Source: Lachnospiraceae bacterium (GTDB taxonomy: Bacteria; Bacillota; Clostridia; Lachnospirales; Lachnospiraceae). Taken from it: a DNA stretch of 64,000 nt. The notes beneath the pieces are model-generated. The model was not told where the DNA came from. It ran no database searches and saw only the letters and a list, made by a program, of their open reading frames with translations. The stretch's first letter is position 1, and every line of letters starts with the position of its first letter. The position numbers were made by a program, and so were the translations under genes. Positions 16,684 through 24,553 of this stretch are shown here, one piece after another. The stretch lies in assembly GCA_015057455.1 (NCBI GenBank), contig SVEH01000001.1, forward strand, positions 124,001-188,000, written 5' to 3'.

Positions 16684-18117
16684 TCATTTTTCAAGTTCTA
16701 TAAGCATTTCATCTAAAATATTATATAAGTATTCAGATGCTAAATTTCCATTAAGTTCATATTCTATCATACTTACCAAATTCCTATTTGAAAGATTAAG
16801 TATTAGCTTTCCATTTTCTCTCAAGCTTCCTTTTATAGCCTTCTTTGCATTATCATCTGAACCATTACATGAAATAATAATTGCAACACTTCTTAATGCT
16901 TTTGCATACAAATATTTCTCTGTAGTATATATTTCTCTTTGTGTAATAAACTTTTTATAATTCTTGAATTCAAATATAATATATTTAGTTCTAAAAAATT
17001 CTTCGATAAATTTCCAAAAATCACTTGTCACACCATCTTTTATTTTGCATATCAAATCAAATCTATACAAGTCATCATTTGATTTTTTTTGCTCACTCCA
17101 TAACGTCAAATCTTTTGAAAACAAAACTTTTAAAACTTTTATACAAAGTTTTTCATATTCTTCACTTGTTGTTATTTCTGGTTTCCACTTATTTATTTCC
17201 CCTAACAATTTACTTAACTCTACATTATAATCAACAAAAGAGTCTATTGTTTTTTCCTTAGTTATATTAAACAATTTTATAATTTCTTCTGTTTCTGTTA
17301 CTTCAATATCTTCCGTTGCATACTCAACTAATGAAAGTAATCTATATTTTAAGTCTTCTATATTCTGAACTAAATACAATAATTCACTTATTTCAATGAC
17401 AAACATCCTATCTTTTGTTAAAATATGCTTTTTCATCTCATCTGGAATTATATTAGCAGTAACAACTATAAAATACTCATTATCTTTTAATGACATCTTT
17501 TCATACATTCTTAATGTTTTTTCTATGACTACTTTATTTATTACTCTTAACCTTGATAACTTTACCTCAACATAAAATTTCTTTCCATCTTTTTCAGCAT
17601 ATATATCATACGCTGAATCATATGCATATAGCGTTCTACTTGTATCATATCCATACATTTTAAATAAATCTTCAACCCACACTTCAAACAGATACCCTCT
17701 CTCTGGATATTTATATCCAACTCCAGCTATATTTTCTATTATTTTCATTGACAGTTCATTTTCATTATCCCATAACACTACCATCTTATCTTTAAATTTT
17801 TTATTTATTTCTTTATTGGTTCTATATAACTTTGATTTTATAAAAACCATAACATTTTTTTTATTATTTAATGCTATATCATACTCATCACACATATACT
17901 TACTAAACTCGTCGGAAATTATAAGTACAAAACAAGTGGATTTTATTATATTTTCAGCAATTGATAATTTATTATTCTCAGACAAAAAACAATTTTTACA
18001 CGTTATAATATCAAAACCTTCATCATGTATTTTTTTGCATATATAATCTATAAACATCATATTTAAACAAGAATAAGATAAATAAACTTTCTTATTTAAT
18101 CTTACTGAATCTCTCAT
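16684..18117 (-). CDS. TIR-like domain fused to two restriction-endonuclease-like domains
   Basis: Residues 1-130 look like a TIR fold (KKVYLSYS start; STCFVLIISDEFSKY; CDEYDIALNNKKNVMVFI). Residues 138-260 look like a PD-(D/E)xK nuclease: Asp171, then VEVK with Glu184 and Lys186. Residues 320-477 look like a second one: RFDLIC with Asp354, then IFEFK with Glu383 and Lys385. This double-nuclease arrangement with a TIR domain is unusual. It would be cytosolic and may cut DNA or act by NAD+ use or assembly; which domain is active is unknown. GGAGGTTAATAT precedes the ATG. It follows 18148-18990 by 30 bp and is probably in its operon. Confidence 0.65.
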   Translation of the reverse strand: MRDSVRLNKKVYLSYSCLNMMFIDYICKKIHDEGFDIITCKNCFLSENNKLSIAENIIKSTCFVLIISDEFSKYMCDEYDIALNNKKNVMVFIKSKLYRTNKEINKKFKDKMVVLWDNENELSMKIIENIAGVGYKYPERGYLFEVWVEDLFKMYGYDTSRTLYAYDSAYDIYAEKDGKKFYVEVKLSRLRVINKVVIEKTLRMYEKMSLKDNEYFIVVTANIIPDEMKKHILTKDRMFVIEISELLYLVQNIEDLKYRLLSLVEYATEDIEVTETEEIIKLFNITKEKTIDSFVDYNVELSKLLGEINKWKPEITTSEEYEKLCIKVLKVLFSKDLTLWSEQKKSNDDLYRFDLICKIKDGVTSDFWKFIEEFFRTKYIIFEFKNYKKFITQREIYTTEKYLYAKALRSVAIIISCNGSDDNAKKAIKGSLRENGKLILNLSNRNLVSMIEYELNGNLASEYLYNILDEMLIELEK

Positions 18118-18147
18118 ATATTAACCTCCATACAAAAATAATAAATA

Positions 18148-18990
18148 CTATATAATACCTTCCAAATAATCTTCTATTATCACTTTCATTTCCATTAAGT
18201 CTTCTTCATTCATATTTCTAGAATATACATACAGTATATTTTCTTCTTTTCTTAATCTTATTTTTTCACCAAACTTTTTATTTAATATTGATGAAATACT
18301 CATTAATGTTTTCTTAGTAATATCTTGTTTTAATTTATATACAAATTCCCTAGTAACTAAATTATTATCCCTTTCTAGTTCTTCATATCTTCTAATATGC
18401 CTTCTATATAAATTATCCATTGCATAGTTTTTCTCTTGTTTTAATGATTTAACCTCATCAATTAATCCACTTATCATTATCTCAAGCTTATCATCTTTAG
18501 AAATGTCCACTTCACTTATCTCAGCTTTTTTAACACTCACAACTTTAGTAATAGAATTTTCTTTTCCCTCTTTAGTTGATATAATCGCCTCACAAATCTT
18601 TTTTCTATCTCGTAATACTTCTTCATAAACACGCCTGCTACTATATTGAATTGTATTAATACCCGAAACATCAAAAATTTTGTCTGTCTTCTCATCTTGT
18701 ACCAAAACTACTGCTTTATCATAAGCTTGTCTTATTCCTAATTCATATAAAACATTAGGATTCCTATTACTTAAATCACACAGTGCCATTGGACACTCTT
18801 GTATTGCTTTAAATATTTTTGCTATTATTGAATCACATATCTTATCCTCATCCACTCTATATGCTTCATATCCTGCTTCTTCTATTGCGGGTTTAAAAAT
18901 ATGTTCATATACTTTATCAAAATGACCATTACTATAATCCCCTTGATCACTAATTGGCATAATGACAAAACATTTTTCTCTTTTGTTCAC
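18148..18990 (-). CDS. TIR/nucleoside deoxyribosyltransferase-like protein with coiled coil
   Basis: Residues 1-115 match the widespread CFVIMP domain: CFVIMPIS, VYEHIFKPAIEEAGYEA, DLSNRNPNVLYELGIRQA (acidic and Glu residues of a nucleotide-handling Rossmann-like fold). Members often sit in defence loci and are thought to act on nucleotides or NAD. Residues about 165-280 are coiled coil and polar. The start is GTG with AAGGAGGAATAAGTA upstream. It is the first gene of a likely pair with the TIR-nuclease gene. The 18991-19256 gap contains no gene or clear repeat. Confidence 0.65.
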   Translation of the reverse strand: MNKREKCFVIMPISDQGDYSNGHFDKVYEHIFKPAIEEAGYEAYRVDEDKICDSIIAKIFKAIQECPMALCDLSNRNPNVLYELGIRQAYDKAVVLVQDEKTDKIFDVSGINTIQYSSRRVYEEVLRDRKKICEAIISTKEGKENSITKVVSVKKAEISEVDISKDDKLEIMISGLIDEVKSLKQEKNYAMDNLYRRHIRRYEELERDNNLVTREFVYKLKQDITKKTLMSISSILNKKFGEKIRLRKEENILYVYSRNMNEEDLMEMKVIIEDYLEGII

Positions 18991-19256
18991 TACTTATTCC
19001 TCCTTATATGCACTAGTATCCTAACCTTAAACATTCGTTTTATCACACTTCTATCCTATTTTAATAAACTGAATCAATAACACTACTAAATTTCAAAATA
19101 TATACTTTTATTGTCAATAATATACAATAAAAATTCAATATACATTACGCGAGATACAATTTTTTAGCACGAAATAAAGTCATATACTTCTAACTATATA
19201 TAAAACTAGATAATTACACATTCCACATCCAATCACCATAGTTTTATAAAAACCGT

Positions 19257-19598
19257 TTATTTCCCCTCAATATCTAACAACACCATAGCTATCTTCCTAA
19301 TCTTTTCTTTTTCTTCTTCATGACACAATTCTAATACTTGATATATATCAATCTCTACATCTTGAATATTCTTGCTTATCCCAAAATAAAAATAATCTGC
19401 TGACACATTAAATAACTGGTACAACCTCATAATATGTTCTGGCATACAAGTTGTCTTACCATTCTCTATATTAGATACACTATCAACTGACAGCATAAGC
19501 TGCTCACTAAGTCTACTTTATGTATATCCATTCTTTTTTCTTATGTCTCTTATTCTTTCACCTATAACATTAGCATCATAACTTATCATACTATTCAT
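19257..19598 (-). pseudogene. XRE-family HTH regulator with a nonsense codon
   Basis: The frame begins MNSMISYDANVIGERIRDIR (start 19598, GAGGGG upstream), runs to KKNGYT, then meets TAA where the family usually has Gln (GYTQxxLSE). After the stop it continues SRLSEQLMLSVDSVSNIENG and onwards to the end. A restart at the ATG at 19496 would miss helix 1. It is best called a broken repressor. Confidence 0.65.
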
Positions 19599-19650
19599 AT
19601 CTAATCACGCCCCTCATATAAAATATTAATTCTTATATACTTCCACAATA

Positions 19651-19703
19651 AAAGACGCAAGTGATACACTATTACTAATAATAGTTATATCCCTTGCGTC
19701 TTT
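19651..19703. terminator. Long hairpin, bidirectional terminator-like
   Basis: Outer stem AAAGACGCAAG / CTTGCGTCTTT with inner ACTATT / AATAGT. It separates the HTH remnant from the zinc-ribbon gene. Confidence 0.55.
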
Positions 19704-19795
19704 AGTTCATAATATGATTACATTCATAACCATACAGCCTATATCAAGTGGTGCCATTATTCTATTTATTACTTTAATCATTAAATCTTTAATAG

Positions 19796-19993
19796 TCAAT
19801 TTTCTGACTTTTCTATAAGCATGTCTTCTGTATAAATTTTCGGTCTTAAAACTCTCTTACACTTATCACATTTTAACTCAAAGCACTCCATATAAAGACT
19901 TAAATTTTCCACTGATACACAATATTTTAATAACATCCTATTACAATTAGGTCTCTTACACCTTATTTCGATTACATCTCCACTCTTCTTCAT
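19796..19993 (-). CDS. Com-like zinc-ribbon small protein
   Basis: 65 residues with IRCKRPNCNRMLLKY and, 30 residues on, LKCDKCKRVL. These two Cys pairs form a zinc ribbon as in phage Mu Com-type proteins, which bind mRNA to control translation. AAGAAGAGG precedes the ATG. The role here is not known. Confidence 0.6.
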   Translation of the reverse strand: MKKSGDVIEIRCKRPNCNRMLLKYCVSVENLSLYMECFELKCDKCKRVLRPKIYTEDMLIEKSEN

Positions 19994-20323
19994 AACCTAT
20001 ACCTCTTCTTGTAATAGATTTTTATACTCACTATAATTACTTATACCAAGTAACTTATTAAAATTATTTAGTTAATCATCTCCTAACATAACTATCTGTT
20101 CGAACAATATAGTTTAGAACTTTATGTAATAGCTACTTTATGTAATATTACTATATACATAGTATATCATCCAAACAGATATTCTGTTAATATTTTTAAT
20201 ATATAAGTTTTGCCTAGTTTGTAATATTTTTACATCATTTATTTCTTTTTCATACTAATAATGCTACTTATCTCATAAATCACTGTACTTTTTAACTATT
20301 ATCTAGAGCATTATAAATATTTC

Positions 20324-20422
20324 CTATGAATATATAAATTCTTCTAATTCATCAACTTCAAATTTATACTTTTCCTTATCTATAGTTTTCATTAATATAT
20401 CAAATTCTACATCACTAATTCA
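20324..20422 (-). pseudogene. Short gene remnant in a 460-bp AT-rich gap
   Basis: The gap 19994-20457 has no intact gene. One frame reads ISDVEFDILMKTIDKEKYKF then EVDELEEFIYS and stops; it has no usable start and is preceded by an in-frame stop. A short palindrome around 20095-20130 is not convincing. Confidence 0.3.
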
Positions 20423-20457
20423 TCATCCTCATTTCTATTAATTTAATTATTCTACCA

Positions 20458-20844
20458 TTAAAATTTTAAATACCCCTGTTCTTTATATACCTCCAATGTC
20501 ATCTTTGCATCAAATGCAATCTCTTGATTTTCACTTGATTTAGATATTTTTTTCAAAACATTCTTTGCTTCTTTTATATATATCCCCCATCCCAGGCAAT
20601 GTGAAGCCACTAATAAACCTATCCTAATATTTTTTTCATTAAGCAACTCTAATACAAATGATTTATCCTCTTGTGGCTCTATCTTATAATATAATTCTGA
20701 CAATTTTTTCATTGCTAAATTATGCCTTTTTATATCATTTTTACTCGTACCTTCATTTAATTGAGAACAAAATTTTCTATACTCTAATATATATTCTATC
20801 ATTTTATTTTCACTCCATACATCTTTAATACTTTTATTCCCCAT
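20458..20844 (-). CDS. Immunity protein of Rhs cassette B (DUF2019-like)
   Basis: A 128-residue helical protein; IRIGLLVASHCLGWGIYIKE and AFDAKMTLEVYKEQGYLKF resemble the DUF2019 family, common as immunity genes beside polymorphic toxins. Its start lies 46 bp inside the end of the toxin-tip reading frame, the classic toxin-immunity overlap. It appears intact although the toxin tip is out of frame, so it would still protect against sibling toxins. Confidence 0.65.
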   Translation of the reverse strand: MGNKSIKDVWSENKMIEYILEYRKFCSQLNEGTSKNDIKRHNLAMKKLSELYYKIEPQEDKSFVLELLNEKNIRIGLLVASHCLGWGIYIKEAKNVLKKISKSSENQEIAFDAKMTLEVYKEQGYLKF

Positions 20845-21172
20845 TTATATTGTTCCTCAAAACTTTTACCTGCCAACCAATTTCTAAAAGTTTTTCCATT
20901 TGTAAAACTGTGTTTTTTGCTATAATATGCGCTTATTTTCCTATGAACTGATTTATTAATATTAATAACGTTATTAGAATTGTTTATCCAATATTTAGAA
21001 AATCCACTCTTTTTTACTTGACACTGTTCTACAATATGATGCCAGTCATTCCCCTTTCCAGCTGAACCTAAAGATCTTTTTAACGATGTAAAAGATGAAA
21101 ATCTAGCTCCGCCACCTTTTGTAATAGACTTAGCTGCTTTTACAACTCCAAATTTAGCAACTAGGGCGCTTG
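20799..21172 (-). pseudogene. Rhs cassette B toxin tip, out of frame (HNH/EndoVII-like nuclease)
   Basis: In the frame next to the Rhs core, the sequence continues ASALVAKFGVVKAAKSITKG, then GNDWHHIVEQCQ, NNVINISKSVHRKISAYYS and WLAGKSFEEQYKWGI, ending at 20799. WHHIVEQ with the later HRKI is typical of HNH/EndoVII-type nuclease toxins. A run of seven G (C at 21173-21179 on the plus strand) separates it from the core; six G would restore the frame. It is either a broken toxin or one switched by slippage. Confidence 0.6.
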
Positions 21173-21963
21173 CCCCCCCAACCTACCAAGGCACCAACAG
21201 ACCCTCCTATTACTCCATATTCAACAACATATTTCCAATATTTCCATCCATCTTTAGGCTTATATTTCTTACTAGCTCTATAAGCTCCAACTCCACCTCC
21301 TATAGCTGCTCCTATACCTGCCCCTATCAATATACATGTAGTTACTGCAATTGTACCACTTTCATCCAACATATTCACAGGATTATTCAGACAATACGCA
21401 AACATATTATGTTCTACTATACTTCCTTGATCTTCCTCTAACACACTTACATCATCTGCATTTATAAATCTTCTTACCTCAGGGTCATAGTATCTACTTT
21501 GTAAGTAGTACATTTCTAAATCTGTATCATAATAGTAACCTCTATATCTTAATGAGTTTAAGTTTCCTAAATGTCCTGCACTTGTTATTACAGCTCCGTT
21601 TTGGTCTGTTACTGATAGTACATTTCCCCACGCATCATATTCGTAGTTTACTATCATTACTCCATTACCATTTACTATTCCTACTACGTCTCCTCTTGAG
21701 TTTGTTACCATGTAACCTGAACCTGTAGATCCGTCTGCTTTTACGTATTGGATATAGCGTGGTTGACCTTCTGAATCATAACCATAGTGGAGTTCCATAT
21801 CTCCCTTTTTCTCATATAGAAGTTTTCCATCTACATATTCATATACAGTTGTAGTACTTCCTACAGTCTTACTTAATCTAAGTCCGCTTGCATCGTATGT
21901 AAATGTAGCATTTATTCCATTACCACTAAGTGATGTCAGTTCACGTCCATTACTCCATCCCAT
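21154..21963 (-). CDS. Displaced Rhs C-terminal cassette B (core part)
   Basis: 269 residues carrying the last YD repeats and the RHS-associated core (LRYRGYYYDTDLEMYYLQSR to NNPVNMLDESG), almost identical to the end of the full-length rhs gene. A Gly-rich membrane-like segment follows (IGAGIGAAIGGGVGAY). The frame then ends at GWGGKRPSC because of the G7 run. The cassette lacks its own signal peptide and promoter, so it is a silent, exchangeable tip. Confidence 0.75.
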   Translation of the reverse strand: MGWSNGRELTSLSGNGINATFTYDASGLRLSKTVGSTTTVYEYVDGKLLYEKKGDMELHYGYDSEGQPRYIQYVKADGSTGSGYMVTNSRGDVVGIVNGNGVMIVNYEYDAWGNVLSVTDQNGAVITSAGHLGNLNSLRYRGYYYDTDLEMYYLQSRYYDPEVRRFINADDVSVLEEDQGSIVEHNMFAYCLNNPVNMLDESGTIAVTTCILIGAGIGAAIGGGVGAYRASKKYKPKDGWKYWKYVVEYGVIGGSVGALVGWGGKRPSC

Positions 21964-22240
21964 AGTGTAACCACGATAGCTCGTTGGATTTCCTATAGCA
22001 TCATATGTTATTGCTTGTCCATCATATGATGTAAGTTTATCCTTCCAGTTTGTATCTGTGTAGGCATAGTTTATTGTATCTGTTGCTGTTCCTAGTGTTC
22101 CTGTTGTGTATGCATATTCTTTTATACTTGTAACGTTTCCTACTTTATCGTATGTATAACTTAGTGACTTATCACCTATTGTTTCAACTGCTAACTTGGT
22201 TGTTCTATATGTATTATCATTACATTCATTTCTTTGTTCC
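21964..22240 (-). pseudogene. 5' portion of Rhs cassette B with an internal YD-repeat deletion
   Basis: Homology to the full-length rhs continues upstream (NPTSYRGYT, TDTNWKD, TTKLAVETIGDKSL). Compared with the full gene, the segment between SYTYDKVGN and TSIKEYAYTT is missing, as expected from recombination between two YD repeats. Homology fades near 22240. Confidence 0.65.
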
Positions 22241-22283
22241 TATTTTATGTTTTAGAGTTACTCATTACCACACTTACCCCCTC

Positions 22284-22367
22284 AAAATAACTACAATAAA
22301 ATCTCCTTAAATATCATTATCCTAATCCATTATTTAAGGAGATTCTATTCTATATTGTAGTTATTTT
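22284..22367. repeat. 84-bp near-perfect palindrome (MITE-like or double terminator)
   Basis: Outer arms AAAATAACTACAAT / ATTGTAGTTATTTT and inner arms AATCTCCTTAAATA / TATTTAAGGAGATT form one long cruciform between the cassette B remnant and the cassette A immunity gene. Confidence 0.6.
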
Positions 22368-22479
22368 GTTAATTTACACCTTATATTGTCTAATCTTTCA
22401 CACTAGTCTTCATCAGATTCACCACAAAACTTCCTTTTCAGTCTCTTTCATTAATACAATATTAGCAAATACTACTATT

Positions 22480-22869
22480 TTAAACTTCTTTAAGCAAACA
22501 TCTAGGTCTATGTCCATTATCTTCTTCTCCTTGATAATATCCTACCCCATTTCCACAATAAACTATACTAATATCACCTAAATATATCTTTTTTAATGCC
22601 TCTTCTATTGTAATTTCACCAATATATGTTCCCCCTATATAATACACTTTTTTATCTAAAGTAAATTTCATTAAATATGCCTCTAATTCTTCTATAGACA
22701 TATATTCTGAAAATTTCAAACATTCTTTTTTTAATATATCTGGACCAGAAAATCTCCAAAATACCTGCTCTCTCTTTTTTAAAGAACCTAGTTCCCAGAG
22801 TATTCGTTCTTGTTTATTTTTGATAATAAATTTTTTTACAATCTCTTCTTCTATATCATTTATTTTCAT
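22480..22869 (-). CDS. Putative immunity protein of Rhs cassette A
   Basis: 129 residues, soluble, with no known motif (VFWRFSGPDILKKECLKF, GEITIEEALKKIYLGDISIV). It follows the toxin tip of cassette A by 16 bp in the same direction, which is the position of an immunity gene. GTAGGTGATG precedes the ATG. The function is inferred from position. Confidence 0.6.
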   Translation of the reverse strand: MKINDIEEEIVKKFIIKNKQERILWELGSLKKREQVFWRFSGPDILKKECLKFSEYMSIEELEAYLMKFTLDKKVYYIGGTYIGEITIEEALKKIYLGDISIVYCGNGVGYYQGEEDNGHRPRCLLKEV

Positions 22870-22885
22870 AATTTACATCACCTAC

Positions 22886-23647
22886 CTAATAATTGTAATG
22901 ATCATGTTTTGATGCTCCATGTGGTGTAGTACTATACTCAGCTTTTACATTCGGATGATAGTGCGCTTTCTTATTCCCATGACACCCCTTTGGATGATGA
23001 ATTGGCTCTTTTCCGCCACCTGCTCTTTTTGCAGCTTCTTTTGCCTTTTTTCGAGTATTATAATTATTACGTCTAGCTATTGAACCATTTACTCTTCCCT
23101 TTTTCTTTGTCTTGGTCTTTTTCTCTGCCTTATCACTTTTAGAATTTTCTTTCTTAGATTTATTAAGCTTTTTCTTTAATTCCTTACTTGTGTTATATGT
23201 AGTTTTTATTCTATGTGTGATATAAACTGTAACTCCCGCACTTAATAAAATTTTTCCTAATACAGGCGCTACTAATACAAGTGTTAACTCCCCATCTTCA
23301 TCTAACGAATTAACTGGATTATTTAAACAATAAGCAAACAGATTATGTTCTACTATACTTCCCTGATCTTCCTCTAGCACACTTACATCATCTGCATTTA
23401 TAAACCTTCTTACCTCAGGGTCATAGTATCTACTTTGTAAGTAGTACATTCCTAAGTCTGTATCATAGTAATAACCTCTATATCTTAATGAGTTTAAGTT
23501 TCCTAGATGTCCTGCACTTGTTATTGCAGCTCCGTTTTGGTCAGTTACTGATAGCACATTCCCCCACGCATCATATTCGTAGTTAACTATCATCACACCA
23601 TTACCATTTACTATTCCTACTACGTCTCCTCTGGAGTTTGTTACCAT
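22886..23647 (-). CDS. Displaced Rhs cassette A: core plus basic HNH-like toxin tip
   Basis: It starts within the conserved MVTNSRGDVVGIVNGNG part of the Rhs core, runs through LRYRGYYYDTDLGMYYLQSR, and after NNPVNSLDEDG changes to a unique tip. The tip is Lys-rich (KKKLNKSKKENSKSDKAEKK), then GGGKEPIHHPKGCHGNKKAH and TTPHGASKHDHYNY. The His-rich end is typical of a metal-dependent nuclease toxin seen on Firmicute Rhs proteins. There is no signal peptide. A structured insertion (23691-23825) cuts it from the rest of its core, so it is silent unless recombined onto the main gene. Confidence 0.75.
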   Translation of the reverse strand: MVTNSRGDVVGIVNGNGVMIVNYEYDAWGNVLSVTDQNGAAITSAGHLGNLNSLRYRGYYYDTDLGMYYLQSRYYDPEVRRFINADDVSVLEEDQGSIVEHNLFAYCLNNPVNSLDEDGELTLVLVAPVLGKILLSAGVTVYITHRIKTTYNTSKELKKKLNKSKKENSKSDKAEKKTKTKKKGRVNGSIARRNNYNTRKKAKEAAKRAGGGKEPIHHPKGCHGNKKAHYHPNVKAEYSTTPHGASKHDHYNY

Positions 23648-23690
23648 GTAACCTGCTCCTGTGGATCCGTCTGCTTTTACATACTGTATA

Positions 23691-23825
23691 TAAAGTTAGA
23701 ACTAATCACATTGATATGCTGATTAGTTCTAACCAAAATTTGTGCTTAGCACAAATTTTTATCTATCGTAGATGAGAATTTAATATTCTCATCACGTTCC
23801 TACGCGATAAATCGCTTCGGAATAT
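23691..23825 (-). repeat. 135-bp multi-hairpin insertion element, copy 1
   Basis: It interrupts the Rhs core of cassette A. In plus orientation: GTTAGAACTAATCA / TGATTAGTTCTAAC (23695-23733), AAAATTTGTGC / GCACAAATTTT (23735-23759, loop TTA), GATGAGAAT / ATTCTCATC (23771-23793), and GCGAT / ATCGC ending GCTTCGG. All stems are perfect. A diverged copy with the same order of hairpins is at 56281-56405. It is probably a small non-autonomous mobile element or structured RNA/DNA unit. Confidence 0.6.
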
Positions 23826-24066
23826 GGTATGGTTGACCTTCTGCATCATAACCATAGTGGAGTTCCATATCTCCCTTTTTCTCATATAGAAGTTTTCCAT
23901 CTACATATTCATATACAGTTGTAGTGCTTCCTACTGTCTTACTTAATCTAAGTCCGCTTGCATCATATGTGAATGTAGCATTTATTCCATTTCCACTAAG
24001 TGATGTTAGCTCACGTCCATTACACCATCCCATAGTATAACCACGATAACTTGTTGGATTTCCCTA
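23826..24066 (-). pseudogene. Upstream fragment of Rhs cassette A
   Basis: Encodes NPTSYRGYTMGWCNGRELTS to HYGYDAEGQPYHI, the counterpart of the full-length gene just before its core. It is cut by the hairpin insertion on one side and joined abruptly to the end of the main immunity gene region at 24066 on the other, marking the recombination joint. Confidence 0.65.
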
Positions 24067-24080
24067 TTAAAATATACTTA

Positions 24081-24551
24081 CTACTCTTCTACAAATTGTG
24101 GTTTTATCCATATAGACCATAAATTATTTTTCTTTACTACCGCAATAGTGTTATCTGCAAATCTCACAGCTTGACACTCGTCACTATAATCTATATTTCC
24201 AATACAAATCCATTTATTAGTTACATCATAATATGTTTTCCACTCCTCCTCATAAATAACTCCCATACCTACACCAAAAACTATATCATTGCTTTTCACT
24301 AGCAATTCTCCTGTTAATGCCTTAGGTACATTTACTGTCTTTTCAATCCATTCTTTCTTAGAGTTGAATCCTGTTAATTGCAAAACTTTACCAGAAGTCA
24401 AATCTACGTCTAAACTACAATAACTACTACCAATTATAATCGAAAAATCAACATTGTTCCATGGCTCGTAATAAAATGATAATTCATTTTCTAGATATTG
24501 CGCCTCTCCTACAAAATCTGTAGTTTTAAAATTAATATAAAATTTTATCAT
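24081..24551 (-). CDS. Putative immunity protein of the full-length Rhs toxin
   Basis: 156 residues, beta-rich by appearance (FSIIIGSSYCSLDVDLTSG, NKWICIGNIDYSDE, WSIWIKPQFVEE). It begins 2 bp after the rhs stop in the same direction, with AGGAGTTAGTT before its ATG. The position marks it as the cognate immunity gene; no family is recognised. Confidence 0.65.
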   Translation of the reverse strand: MIKFYINFKTTDFVGEAQYLENELSFYYEPWNNVDFSIIIGSSYCSLDVDLTSGKVLQLTGFNSKKEWIEKTVNVPKALTGELLVKSNDIVFGVGMGVIYEEEWKTYYDVTNKWICIGNIDYSDECQAVRFADNTIAVVKKNNLWSIWIKPQFVEE

Positions 24552-24553
24552 AA

